This document shows positions 8,559 to 16,983 of a stretch of DNA of 64,000 nucleotides, in pieces. The translations under genes were made by a program, and so were the position numbers. The notes under the pieces were generated by a model, which did not search any database, was not told where the DNA came from, and saw only the letters and a program-made list of their open reading frames with translations. Source of the DNA: Mesorhizobium sp. L-2-11 (GTDB lineage Bacteria > Pseudomonadota > Alphaproteobacteria > Rhizobiales > Rhizobiaceae); NCBI RefSeq assembly GCF_016756595.1, contig NZ_AP023257.1:2434001-2498000 (forward strand), written 5' to 3'. Within the stretch, counting starts at the first letter, position 1. Every line of letters begins with the position of its first letter.

Positions 8559-10145
8559 ATGGCGGGATTGGGTGAACAGATTGCGCGTGAGCAACGCACC
8601 ATGGGACCGCTCCTGGTTGCGGCAGTGGCCGTCGGCCTTATAGGTCTGCCAGTCGCAGCTTGGCTCGACCTCCGAGATTTGTCGGAACGCATGCTGCGCA
8701 CGCAAGCCAGCGAAATCAGCCGGATCATCGACGACATGCGCGGATTCTACGGCAGCGACGTCGTGGGACGGGTCCTGAAAGCTGACCGCGCCGTGACCGC
8801 GACGCACAATTACCGGGATGTACCAGGTGCGATCCCTATCCCAGCAACCCTCTCAATCGAACTCGGCAAGCGCATCAGCGCTCACGACGGGTCCGTCAAA
8901 TATCGCTTCATCTCGGACCTGCCTTTCAAAGGCCGCGAGCCCCACCAGCTAGACACATTCGAGCGCAACGCAATCTCTGCCTTTCGCGCCAATCCAAGTG
9001 AGCCCATCATCGAAGCCTCGGGTTCGCTGTTTGACCGACACGTTCGCGCGGCGGCTCCCGTCGTAATGGGACAAGTCTGCGTCAACTGCCATAACTCGCA
9101 TCCGGACAGCCCCAAGACAGACTGGAAGGTGGGGGATGTCCGAGGTATCCAGGAGATATCGGTCGCCCAGCCGATCGGGGCGAACGTCCTCTCTTTCAAG
9201 TATCTGCTTCTGTATTTCGGCTTCGCCGCTGCGGCGGGTCTGACGTTCATATTCCTGCAGCGTCGGCAGTCCGCCTTGGTTCACGGCATGAACACGGAAC
9301 TCGCCGAGGCAAACGACTTTCTGGCCGCAATTTCATTGAAGATCGCCAAATATCTCTCGCCTCAAATTTATAAAAGCATCTTCAGCGGCCAAAAGGACGT
9401 GACTATCGCGACCGAGCGCAAGAAGCTCACAATCTTTTTCTCAGATATCAAAGATTTCACCGCGATCGCGGAACGGCTCCAGCCTGAGGACCTCACGGCA
9501 CTCCTCAACGAGTACTTCACCGAGATGTCAATGATCGCGCTCAAGCACGAGGCTACGGTCGACAAGTTCATCGGCGACGCACTTCTTGTGTTCTTCGGAG
9601 ACCCCGAGACAAAGGGTGTCGAGGAGGACGCGAGGGCCTGCTTGCGCATGGCTGTCGACATGCAGCGCCGGCTAGAGCAGCTGAACAGGTTGTGGCGTGA
9701 TCGAGGAATTGAGCAGCCGTTCCGAGCTCGCATGGGCATCAACACGGGCTACTGCAATGTCGGCAACTTCGGCTCCGATGATCGCATGGACTACACGATC
9801 ATCGGGGCCGAAGCGAATCTAGCGGCCCGCCTGCAATCGATTGCCGAACCTGGCGGCATCTGCCTTAGCTATGAGACCTATGCGCTCGTGCGCGACCTTG
9901 TCCGAGCGCGTCCGTTGGCGCCGATCGCCATGAAGGGGATCAGTCGGGAGGTAGTCCCCTATGAGGTCGAGGGCCTCCTTGGTGAACTGGCCCAACGCCC
10001 TCAGGTCATCAGCGAGCACGCGACTGGCCTCGACCTGTTCCTCGATGTCGAAGCTATCGACGAGAACGGGGTCGAACGGGCGAAGAAACGTCTTTCGGAG
10101 GCGCTCCTGGCCTTAACCGCCCGAAGCAAGCCCACTACTTTTTAG
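8559..10145 (+). CDS. Class III adenylate/guanylate cyclase with DUF3365 (haem c-binding type) sensor domain
   Basis: About 528 residues from ATG 8559; a TTG at 8529 and an ATG at 8601 are alternatives. A TM helix near residues 16-35 is followed by a DUF3365/Tll0287-like extracytoplasmic domain containing NYRDVPGAIPIPATLS and a CVNCH (CxxCH) motif near residue 174, which suggests covalent haem c. TM2 follows (YLLLYFGFAAAAGLTFIF), then the cyclase domain: metal-binding aspartates in FFSDIKDFTAI and KFIGDALLVFF, and the Asn/Arg pair in GAEANLAARL. All are present, so it is probably active. A redox- or gas-sensing cyclase is inferred. It lies just outside the IS91-like element, so its native promoter may have been displaced. 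Confidence 0.88.
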   Translation: MAGLGEQIAREQRTMGPLLVAAVAVGLIGLPVAAWLDLRDLSERMLRTQASEISRIIDDMRGFYGSDVVGRVLKADRAVTATHNYRDVPGAIPIPATLSIELGKRISAHDGSVKYRFISDLPFKGREPHQLDTFERNAISAFRANPSEPIIEASGSLFDRHVRAAAPVVMGQVCVNCHNSHPDSPKTDWKVGDVRGIQEISVAQPIGANVLSFKYLLLYFGFAAAAGLTFIFLQRRQSALVHGMNTELAEANDFLAAISLKIAKYLSPQIYKSIFSGQKDVTIATERKKLTIFFSDIKDFTAIAERLQPEDLTALLNEYFTEMSMIALKHEATVDKFIGDALLVFFGDPETKGVEEDARACLRMAVDMQRRLEQLNRLWRDRGIEQPFRARMGINTGYCNVGNFGSDDRMDYTIIGAEANLAARLQSIAEPGGICLSYETYALVRDLVRARPLAPIAMKGISREVVPYEVEGLLGELAQRPQVISEHATGLDLFLDVEAIDENGVERAKKRLSEALLALTARSKPTTF

Positions 10146-10450
10146 GGGTCTTTGAACGTCCGGTTCTGCCGCTACAGAGCCGTTTCGGAAACGCGCCCTC
10201 GACTCGAAGTAGACTCCTGCACGCGGAGCCCCATGGATGACCGCTTCGCGCCTCAGGAGTTGAATGGCAGCTATCCTGGAACTAGCCCCTTTAACCGGAC
10301 TGTCAGCAACCGGCCCCGAACCCGACATGCGCCGAGTGGGTGCCGAACGCGAACTTTCCACCCTGTTGCGACCTTGCGCTGGTACGGGTTGGGATCCTTC
10401 AAGCCCGAGGGCTCATCGATCCGACTGATCGGATGGCCATGATATAGCAC
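10146..10450. other. Non-coding region between the cyclase and the duplicated mfnF fragment
   Basis: A 305-bp stretch without a supported gene. From 10311 on it is an imperfect copy of the 3' flank of the hydantoinase-like gene at 13829-13962. The first 165 bp show nothing recognisable. Confidence 0.5.
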
Positions 10451-10841
10451 CTACAATTGAAAACCTGCCAGCAGCGCCACTGCGGACGCAGGCGCTACGC
10501 TGCTGGCTTCGCCGCGGACGGCGTCATCTGCGGGGATGATCTCGGCGAAGTCGACGAAGCGGCGTTGCATGCGTTTGGCCAGCCGCCTGATCTGCCAGCG
10601 GCCGGTGCCGGCGCCGACGATCGGCACATCCCGAGCCATGGGCCCGGCAACCAGGGACGCTGCGTCGTGGATCTTGCGCAATTGCTGTTCGCTGAACCAG
10701 CGCGCGACTTCGCGCCATTCCGGCAGGGTCAGCTCGGCGGCGTCGCGCCCGATCATGCGCGCCAGCCGGGCGATCGAGCCATCGACGGTCTTTTCCTTGC
10801 CGTCGGCGGAAGCGTGCCTGTCGTCCTTCTCGTCGAGCACC
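10311..10841. repeat. Imperfect direct repeat, copy 1 (3' end and flank of the hydantoinase-like gene)
   Basis: This segment matches 13829-14353. I count roughly 17 mismatches over the ~390 coding bases (about 95% identity), and the non-coding flank is more diverged. It breaks off after CTCGTCGAGCACC, where it abuts the duplicated start of the DUF447 gene. The divergence level differs sharply from the neighbouring 352-bp perfect repeat. Confidence 0.8.
10451..10841 (-). pseudogene. 3' fragment of the hydantoinase-like (MfnF-type) gene
   Basis: The minus-strand translation reproduces the last ~130 residues of the intact protein at 13963-14997, with substitutions such as RLAKRMQRRF for RLAERMERRF and a C-terminus AGFQL for AGSQS. 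It lacks the N-terminal two thirds, including all nucleotide-binding motifs, so it cannot be functional. The divergence suggests it derives from a related strain or an older duplication, not from a fresh copy of the neighbouring gene. Confidence 0.85.
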
Positions 10842-10847
10842 CCGACC

Positions 10848-11236
10848 ATGCCTTACATCAGAGAATCGATCATCACCACCGCGGAACAAAGCCGGCGACG
10901 TCCACATCGCGCCGATCGGCATCATCGCCGAGAAGGACGGCTGGGTGATCGCGCCTTTCCGGCCGTCGGTCACGCTCGACAATCTCGCCGAAGTGCCGTT
11001 CGCCATCGCCAACTATACCGACGACGTGCGTATCTTTGCCGGCTGCCTGACCGGCCGCAAGCATTGGCCGACCGTTGCGGTCGACGGGTTTCCGGTGCCG
11101 CGGCTGGCAGCGGCGCTCGCGCATTCGGTCCTCGAAGTCGAACGCGTCGACGACGATGCCATGCGGCCGCGCCATTTCTGCCGGGTGGTGCAGGAGGAAA
11201 TGCATGCGCCGTTCACCGGCTTCAACCGCGCCAAGG
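10848..11236 (+). pseudogene. 5' fragment of the DUF447 gene, frameshifted
   Basis: It begins ATGCCTTACATCAGAGAATC, a diverged version of the start of the gene at 3087. An extra base before AACAAAGCC (10885) shifts the frame by one. From 10885 to 11236 the bases match the intact gene exactly. The sequence then switches abruptly to a peptidase gene, in the original DUF447 frame. The fragment therefore contains two origins: a diverged first 37 bases and an identical remainder. Confidence 0.85.
10885..11236 (+). repeat. Direct repeat, copy 2 (fused to the S8 peptidase gene)
   Basis: This matches 3123-3474 base for base by eye. It forms the junction between the DUF447 5' fragment and the 5'-truncated peptidase gene. 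Confidence 0.85.
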
Positions 11237-13650
11237 ATCAAGAGTTCACGCCAAAATTTGCGCGGCTGGCCCAAGTCCTCCAGCGCGACCCGACAGGGCT
11301 CTCCTTGCGGGCCGATCCAAGCGCGCTCGCTCCCGAACGGCTTCTTGTTTTCGAGGTGAAGGGTGACGTTGCCAATTTTGCTCGCGCCGTCAGCCGAGTT
11401 CCCGGCCTGGAATTGATCGACGAAGAGGAGCTTCCGAGCGACGAGGACAAGGCGCCCTTCGCCTACCTGCTCGTGCCTGACCTCGTCGCGCTGCGACAAA
11501 TCTTATCGCTTTGGCAAACTTGGCTGTCCGGGGGGGAGCTTCCTGATGGCTATGCGCCATGGCGCGATGTCTTTGGCTGCCTTCGTGATCTACGCGTCTG
11601 GGGTCCCGCAGACCGCGTGCAGCCTCTGGATGTCGAAATCCTCGAGGAGGAGATTGAGGGCCGTGATGACGAGGAGCTTGTATCCCTAGAGTTTGAGCTC
11701 ATCTATCGCGGGGCGGTGGCGGTCGGCGCTGCGGCCGAGAGCGCTGTCGTCCAATCGATCGCCCAAGCGGGCGGAAATGTAATCCACCGCGCCCGTATCG
11801 ACGATATCGCCTATCATGCAGTCCTGGCGCGGATCCCGGTTGCCTCAATCCGGATGCTGATTGCCCGCGCGCCGGGGAGCCTGGCCGGCGTTGAGCCGAT
11901 CATGCACATCCGGCCCCAGAGCGTCGTCACCGGTATCGAGGCCAACGACAGTATTGCACCAGCCGCGCCGGTCGCCGAGCGTCCAGTCAGCGAAGCATCA
12001 ATCCTGGCCTTGCTCGATGGTGTACCTGTCGCAGGCCATCCGCTGCTGCGCCGCCACCTGAATGTCGAGGACCATTTTGGCTTGGAACCCGATGCGCTTG
12101 TCGCGCAACGCGTTCATGGTTCGGCCATGGCGTCGCTCATCGTTCACGGGGACCGCAACCGACCAGAGCCGCCGCTTCCGCGCCAGATCCACTGCATCCC
12201 CGTTATGGGCAGCAATGATCGGTTTCCCCCAGATCGGCTGATCGTCGATCTCATCTACCAGGCGGTTCTGAAGATGCGCGGAGGGGAGCAGCCGTCAGCG
12301 CCGTGGGTCATTATCGTCAATATTTCGCTTGGAAACGTCAGGCGACCTTTCCACGGACAGCTATCGCCTTGGGCGCGGTTGCTTGACCGCCTCGCCTATC
12401 GGTTCGGCCTTCTTTTCCTGGTGAGCGCTGGCAACGTGACGGGGAACTTTCCCATCTCCGCCTTCCACACCCGCACGGCCTTCGAGGATGCGACCCCAGC
12501 CGTGCGCGCCGAAGGTGTCGTAAATGCCCTCGCGGCTGTCGTAGCAGACAGACGAATCCTGTCTCCATCCGAAACTATCAACGGCTTAACGATCGGTGGG
12601 CGCAATCTCGACTGGGTTTCGCAAGCTGATCGGGCGTCCGCCAGGGTTAATGTCGATCCGTTCACGGACCTTGATACCGCAAATCCTTCCAGCGCGCTCG
12701 GTCCAGGTTTTGCCAACTCCGTCAAACCTGACATCCTCATGCCGGCAGCACGTGAGCATCTTCGTGTCATTGGCAGCGGTAGTGGTGTCATCGTCAGCCC
12801 TACCAGCCCGGCGCGTGGGGCCGGCCTGAAGGTCGCAGCACCTCCGCGGTCAGGCATCGAGGGCGCCGAGGCATTCACGAATGGGACAAGCGCGGCAACA
12901 GCGCTCGCATCGCGAACGGCGCATCGCATCCACGATGCACTCGAAGCGGCCTATGGCCAAGAGTTCTTGCAGTTGTCCGGAACCCACCGCGCCGTCCTGA
13001 TAAAAGCGCTTCTGGTTCATCCTGCCCGCTGGCCTCAGGAGGCTGCCACGCTCGTGAAACGCCTTCTTGGCCCGTTAGGAAGAGGCCAGGCACCACGCCA
13101 GAAGGACAATATCCGCAGGTTTTTCGGTTATGGGTTGTATGATGCCGATGACGCTGTTGCCTGTGCGGCAGATCGGGCAACTTTTTGGTGCGTTGGTGAC
13201 TTGGGTCGCGAGCGCGTTGTCGACGTGGTTGTCCCGATCCCCTCTGCGATAAGTGGTCAAGCTCGCCCTCATTCCATTTCCGCGACACTCGCTTGGTTTA
13301 CACCCGTGCTGCCGGGGCGAAAGTCCTATCGGTCCGTCAGAATGAAGATACTCGAACCAGGCGAACTCGATGTATTGGCGGTGACCGGCCATGGTGGCCA
13401 GCCTGATATGAACCAGACCAATCGCGGGACCGTGTACACGCGTCAATGGAGCGGCGATCGTGCAGCTGTCGTTACGGAAGGAATGACGGTCACGCTGAAA
13501 ATTCAGCGCGATCCAGATCCTGCTGCTCCAGTCGATGAGGCGGTCCCCTTCGGGCTGGCCGTTTCACTCGAAATGCCGGGCGAGCTCCGTCTCTACGATC
13601 AGGTTCGAACACGCCTTCAGCCGCGGCCGCCACAGCGCGCTATGCCATAG
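10945..13650 (+). CDS. Chimeric, 5'-truncated subtilisin-like (S8) peptidase
   Basis: The open frame from GTG 10945 encodes 901 residues. The first ~97 come from the DUF447 gene; from about residue 98 (DQEFTPKFARL) it is a large S8 peptidase of the type often paired with an AAA ATPase. The catalytic triad appears intact: Asp in ALLDGVPVAGHPLL, His in VHGSAMASLIVHGD, Ser in FTNGTSAATALASR, with the oxyanion region near NISLGN. A pre-domain (VWGPADRVQPLDVE) precedes the catalytic part, and a C-terminal beta-rich region follows. By comparison with the family, the native N-terminus is missing and no ATPase partner lies upstream. I see no ribosome-binding site at the GTG, so expression is doubtful. 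The peptidase assignment is firm; calling it functional is not. Confidence 0.75.
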   Translation: MIAPFRPSVTLDNLAEVPFAIANYTDDVRIFAGCLTGRKHWPTVAVDGFPVPRLAAALAHSVLEVERVDDDAMRPRHFCRVVQEEMHAPFTGFNRAKDQEFTPKFARLAQVLQRDPTGLSLRADPSALAPERLLVFEVKGDVANFARAVSRVPGLELIDEEELPSDEDKAPFAYLLVPDLVALRQILSLWQTWLSGGELPDGYAPWRDVFGCLRDLRVWGPADRVQPLDVEILEEEIEGRDDEELVSLEFELIYRGAVAVGAAAESAVVQSIAQAGGNVIHRARIDDIAYHAVLARIPVASIRMLIARAPGSLAGVEPIMHIRPQSVVTGIEANDSIAPAAPVAERPVSEASILALLDGVPVAGHPLLRRHLNVEDHFGLEPDALVAQRVHGSAMASLIVHGDRNRPEPPLPRQIHCIPVMGSNDRFPPDRLIVDLIYQAVLKMRGGEQPSAPWVIIVNISLGNVRRPFHGQLSPWARLLDRLAYRFGLLFLVSAGNVTGNFPISAFHTRTAFEDATPAVRAEGVVNALAAVVADRRILSPSETINGLTIGGRNLDWVSQADRASARVNVDPFTDLDTANPSSALGPGFANSVKPDILMPAAREHLRVIGSGSGVIVSPTSPARGAGLKVAAPPRSGIEGAEAFTNGTSAATALASRTAHRIHDALEAAYGQEFLQLSGTHRAVLIKALLVHPARWPQEAATLVKRLLGPLGRGQAPRQKDNIRRFFGYGLYDADDAVACAADRATFWCVGDLGRERVVDVVVPIPSAISGQARPHSISATLAWFTPVLPGRKSYRSVRMKILEPGELDVLAVTGHGGQPDMNQTNRGTVYTRQWSGDRAAVVTEGMTVTLKIQRDPDPAAPVDEAVPFGLAVSLEMPGELRLYDQVRTRLQPRPPQRAMP

Positions 13651-13962
13651 AGCCTTCCCTTCGACGCTGTCCACGATCGCTTCTGGCGTATGGGAGGAGA
13701 GGAATTCTGCTGTTCGCTGGAGCGTCCACTTCTGGGGTTGTGAGCGAAACGTCTAAACGACAGAAATGGCGTCGTTGTTGAACGGCAACTTTCGTCTGCA
13801 CAACACCTGTAACCGGGCGGACAGCTTACGGCCCCGAACCCGACATGCGCCGAGCGCGTGCCGAACGCGAACTTTCCACTCTGTTGCGACCTTGCGCTGG
13901 TACGAGTTGGGATCTTTCAAGCCGGTCTCATCGAACCGACTGATCGGATGGCCATAAAGCAT
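13651..13962. other. Non-coding right border of the island
   Basis: A 312-bp stretch with no supported gene. From about 13829 it is the second copy of the repeat found at 10311. The right junction between the peptidase-bearing DNA and the ancestral C1 cluster should lie between 13651 and 13829. Confidence 0.45.
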
Positions 13963-14353
13963 CTACGATTGAGATCCCGCCAGCAGCGCCACCGCTGACG
14001 CAGGTGCGACGCTGCTGGCTTCGCCACGAACGGCGTCATCTGCGGGGATGATCTCGGCGAAGTCGACGAAGCGGCGTTCCATGCGTTCGGCCAGCCGCCT
14101 GATCTGCCAGCGGCCGGTTCCGGCGCCGACGATCGGCACGTCCCGCGCCATGGGCCCGGCAACCAGGGACGCTGCGTCGTGGATCTTGCGCAATTGCTGT
14201 TCGCTGAACCAGCGCGCGACTTCGCGCCATTCCGGCAGGGTCAGCTCGGTGGCGTCGCGCCCGATCATGCGCGCCAGCCGGGCGATCGAACCATCGACGG
14301 TCTTTTCCTTGCCGTCGGCGGAAGCGTGCCTGTCGTCCTTCTCGTCGAGCACC
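13829..14353. repeat. Imperfect direct repeat, copy 2 (3' end and flank of the intact hydantoinase-like gene)
   Basis: This matches 10311-10841. Here it is continuous with the full-length gene, so this is the resident copy. Confidence 0.8.
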
Positions 14354-14997
14354 TCGAGGATCCGGTGCGCGTCGGCGATCGAGGCGAAATACTCGTTCAT
14401 CAGCGGTGTCAGCCTGCCGCGGACGGGGGCCGACGAGGCGACGCCGAACAGGAACGTCCTGGTGAAGCCGGTATAGACCAGTTCGCCGCTCAGAAGCCGT
14501 CCGGCATCGGTGTAGCCGTCATTGGCGACGGCGCCATTTTTGATGGCGATGATGTCCGTGGTGGTCGAGCCCATGTCGACGAACAGGGCATCGCCGGCGA
14601 GCTTTGCCACCAACGACGCTGTCGCATGCCAGTTGGCGGAGGCGACATCGCCGCTCAGTCGCGCTGCCTGCTCGGCCCCGACAAAGCCGGACGGTCCGGC
14701 ATAAATCAAGTTTTCGCCTGGGACCCGGGCTGAAATCTCATCCAGCAGGGCCGCGACGCCGGCGTCGCGGGACGGAAAGATATCAGCCAGTTCGCCGGTC
14801 ATGGTGAATGCGTTGAGATCGGCGCCGGCATAGATCGGAGCCGTTTCCTCGAATGCCGAGGTCAGGGTATGGAGCCCGAGCCAAAGCGGCGTGGCGATGG
14901 TTACTGCCTCGACGATGCGGCCGTCTTGCGCACGCGTCACCTTCAGATGCGCGCCGCCAATATCGAAGCCGGCAACGATGCTCTTTCTTTTTTCCAC
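13963..14997 (-). CDS. Hydantoinase/oxoprolinase-like H4MPT-linked C1 transfer protein (MfnF-type)
   Basis: A 344-residue member of the sugar-kinase-like hydantoinase/oxoprolinase family known from H4MPT-linked C1 gene clusters. The ATPase-fold phosphate loops are GFDIGGAHLKVT at the N-terminus and FVDMGSTTTDIIAI in the middle, with SGELVYTGFTRT after it. In Methanocaldococcus the related MfnF joins the aminomethylfuran and glutamyl-tyramine moieties of methanofuran. By analogy this protein should help build methylofuran for the Fhc complex. It is divergent from the HisA-like gene. A truncated relative lies at 10451-10841. Confidence 0.82.
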   Translation of the reverse strand: MEKRKSIVAGFDIGGAHLKVTRAQDGRIVEAVTIATPLWLGLHTLTSAFEETAPIYAGADLNAFTMTGELADIFPSRDAGVAALLDEISARVPGENLIYAGPSGFVGAEQAARLSGDVASANWHATASLVAKLAGDALFVDMGSTTTDIIAIKNGAVANDGYTDAGRLLSGELVYTGFTRTFLFGVASSAPVRGRLTPLMNEYFASIADAHRILEVLDEKDDRHASADGKEKTVDGSIARLARMIGRDATELTLPEWREVARWFSEQQLRKIHDAASLVAGPMARDVPIVGAGTGRWQIRRLAERMERRFVDFAEIIPADDAVRGEASSVAPASAVALLAGSQS

Positions 14998-15053
14998 ACT
15001 TCAAGCTTTCATCACAGTTGGTAAGGGGCAGTCGGTCAGCGAGAAAAACAGCG

Positions 15054-15752
15054 TTGCGTATCATTCCGGTTCTCGACCTGAAAGGCGGCGAAGTGGTGCG
15101 CGCCCAGCAAGGAAACCGCGATCGCTACAGGCCAATCGTCACGCCGCTCAGCCAAAGTTCCGATGTCGTGGCGGTCACCGAGGGCCTGCGCCGGCTTTAC
15201 CCTTTTGCGGCCTTTTATATCGCCGATCTCGATGCCATCGAAGGCGGAACGCCAAACAGCGGCGCGCTTGCCCGGCTGAAGGCGATGGCGCAGCCGCCGG
15301 AGCTTTGGGTCGATGCCGGCTTCGCCGACGAGAAAACACTTTCGGCAGCACTTGCCGAACCCTGGCTTTGCCCGGTCCTGGGTTCCGAATCGCAGCAGGA
15401 CGACGCGCTGCTGCGGCGTTTTTGCGATCATCCGGAGCTTATCCTGTCGCTGGATTTCTTCGACGACGGGTTTCGCGGCCCGGCAGCATTTCTCGACGAG
15501 CCGGCACTTTGGCCGCAAAAAGTGATCGTCATGACATTGGCCAAGGTCGGTTCCGCCTCCGGTCCCGATTTCACGCGGCTCGAGGCGATCAAGGCGAAGG
15601 CTGGAAGCCGCTCCGTCATCGCGGCCGGCGGGGTACGCAGCGAGGCTGACATTCGCGCCCTTTCATCGCTCGGTATCGCTGCGGCGCTGGTCGCAACCTC
15701 GCTGCATGACGGCAGGCTCACGCCGGGGCACCTCGCAACGCTTGGTGCCTGA
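15054..15752 (+). CDS. HisA/HisF-like TIM-barrel protein of the H4MPT cluster
   Basis: About 232 residues from TTG 15054 (RIIPVLDLKGGEVVRAQQG), which fits the usual HisA beginning; other TTG codons lie upstream in the same frame. Barrel motifs include FYIADLDAIEGGTPN, LWVDAGFADE and VIAAGGVRSEADI, which form the phosphate-binding end of HisA-type barrels. HisA-like proteins are found in methylotroph H4MPT clusters beside Mfn-type genes, so it is probably a cofactor-biosynthesis enzyme and not the histidine isomerase. The substrate is unknown. Only a short divergent spacer separates it from the hydantoinase-like gene. Confidence 0.75.
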   Translation: MRIIPVLDLKGGEVVRAQQGNRDRYRPIVTPLSQSSDVVAVTEGLRRLYPFAAFYIADLDAIEGGTPNSGALARLKAMAQPPELWVDAGFADEKTLSAALAEPWLCPVLGSESQQDDALLRRFCDHPELILSLDFFDDGFRGPAAFLDEPALWPQKVIVMTLAKVGSASGPDFTRLEAIKAKAGSRSVIAAGGVRSEADIRALSSLGIAAALVATSLHDGRLTPGHLATLGA

Positions 15753-16308
15753 GGTTTGTGCGCCAAGACGGATCGCCGGCGGTGCCAAGCTGGAACACCC
15801 CTCGTCCGACCGAGCTTCGCTCGGCCATCTTCTCCCACAGGGAGGCTTTGCGTGGGTCGAGGAGAGGGGGCTGTCGCTCGAGCTCTCAAGACTTGGGTTC
15901 CTCGCCCCCGCCAAAGGCGGGGAGAGGTGGCCGCGAAGCGGCCGGAGAGGGGGCTTTCGTAGGGCGCAGTCCCCCTCTCCGTCTCGGCTTCGCCGAGCCA
16001 CCTCTCCCCCACTTTCGTGGGGGCGAGGAACCCAAGCTGGAATGAGGCCGCGATCCACACTCCCCTTCGCCCTGCCGGGCATCTCCCCCTTGTATCTTCC
16101 TTGCGCACGGAATCACCAATTTTGATTCTGTCCAAAGGCCTCACAGGGGGAGAAGGAAGAGCCGCGCTGCGCCAATCCACCTTCTCCCACAGGAAGGGGA
16201 GAAGGCAAGATCGCGCAGCGATGCCTAAAGGCCCAGAAATTTTTTCAGGCGGCGCAACAGACCATCCGGCTCCGCGGAGGGTTTTGCCTGTGCGGGGCTG
16301 TCTCTTGT
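15753..16308. repeat. Intergenic palindromic repeat region
   Basis: A 556-bp gene-free stretch. It contains a long imperfect inverted repeat with arms at 15892-15931 and 15997-16036. The outer parts of the arms match and each contains its own small hairpin (for example CCCCGCCAAAGGCGGGG). The inner part holds a second inverted pair (GGAGAGGGGG and CCCCCTCTCC). A further AGGGGGAGAAGG-type repeat pair lies at 16145-16205. These resemble dispersed rhizobial intergenic mosaic elements. They sit between the 3' ends of two converging genes and may terminate both transcripts. Confidence 0.7.
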
Positions 16309-16815
16309 CTAAGCCGCGAACGGATGCTTCACCTGGTCCCGCTTATCCGTGGCTTCGGCGGCCGTCGGCGTTCCTGCGACGGCGCGTTGGATGGCTTCCT
16401 TCGTCGCTTCGTAATTGTACTTCTGGATCTTGGCGTCGTCCGCCGCGTCCCAGTGGATGAAAACGCCGACGCAGATGAACAGATCGTCCGCCTCACTGGC
16501 GGGAATGATCCCCTCGGCGACGCTGTCCTGTACGGCCTTGGCGACCGCATGCTGGGCCGGGCCGAACATCTGCACCGCCTGCTTGGCGCCCTTGATCGTG
16601 ACCTTGTTGAACATCACGGTGTTGGGCTTGCACTGAAGATTGGGCGCTATCACCGCCAAGAGCGAGGTAAAGCCGTCCTTGTTGTTGGTCAGCGCGTTGC
16701 AAAATGCTGTTTCGACTGCGCTCCCCCGTGGGCCGATGAGCAGGTCGACATGCGCCACTTCGTTGCCGTCTCCTACCAGCGATTCACCGACCATTACTTT
16801 CGAGATCTTTGCCAT
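16309..16815 (-). CDS. fae: Formaldehyde-activating enzyme
   Basis: A 168-residue protein starting [20 protein letters not shown] at ATG 16815, with a GGAGGAG ribosome-binding site just upstream. Fae condenses formaldehyde with H4MPT to methylene-H4MPT in the cytoplasm, the entry step of this pathway. Family hallmarks are [18 protein letters not shown] (with the catalytic His), [39 protein letters not shown] and FIHWDAADD. The length is normal for Fae. A 168-bp gap separates it from the upstream CitG-like gene, so it probably has its own promoter, as expected for an abundant enzyme. Confidence 0.97.
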   Translation of the reverse strand: MAKISKVMVGESLVGDGNEVAHVDLLIGPRGSAVETAFCNALTNNKDGFTSLLAVIAPNLQCKPNTVMFNKVTIKGAKQAVQMFGPAQHAVAKAVQDSVAEGIIPASEADDLFICVGVFIHWDAADDAKIQKYNYEATKEAIQRAVAGTPTAAEATDKRDQVKHPFAA

Positions 16816-16983
16816 GCCAATTCTCCTCCAAGACACAGTTATGGTGTCCAAAGACGCCGCAAACCGAGCGAGCGCTCGATGGACAGCTATCCTTGTTGGC
16901 AGCGCCCGGAGATCCGGGCCGGTTGGCTGGATAGCCGCGGAAGCCCAGCTTCCGCCCGCGAAAGTCAACCACCAACGTCGCGA
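16816..16983 (-). promoter_or_regulatory. Probable promoter region of fae
   Basis: A 168-bp gap in an otherwise tightly packed minus-strand gene run (the upstream neighbours overlap or are closely spaced). It ends in a strong Shine-Dalgarno sequence. I could not assign -35/-10 boxes with confidence. Confidence 0.4.

Noticed and set aside
10848..11366. A functional second DUF447 gene
   Set aside because: The frame is shifted one base before AACAAAGCC and the C-terminal half is replaced by peptidase sequence.
15054..15752. Histidine biosynthesis HisA
   Set aside because: No other his genes are adjacent; the context and family point to C1 cofactor synthesis.
15753..16308. A CRISPR array in the repeat-rich gap before fae
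   Set aside because: The repeats are inverted palindromes, not regularly spaced direct repeats with unique spacers, and no cas gene is present.
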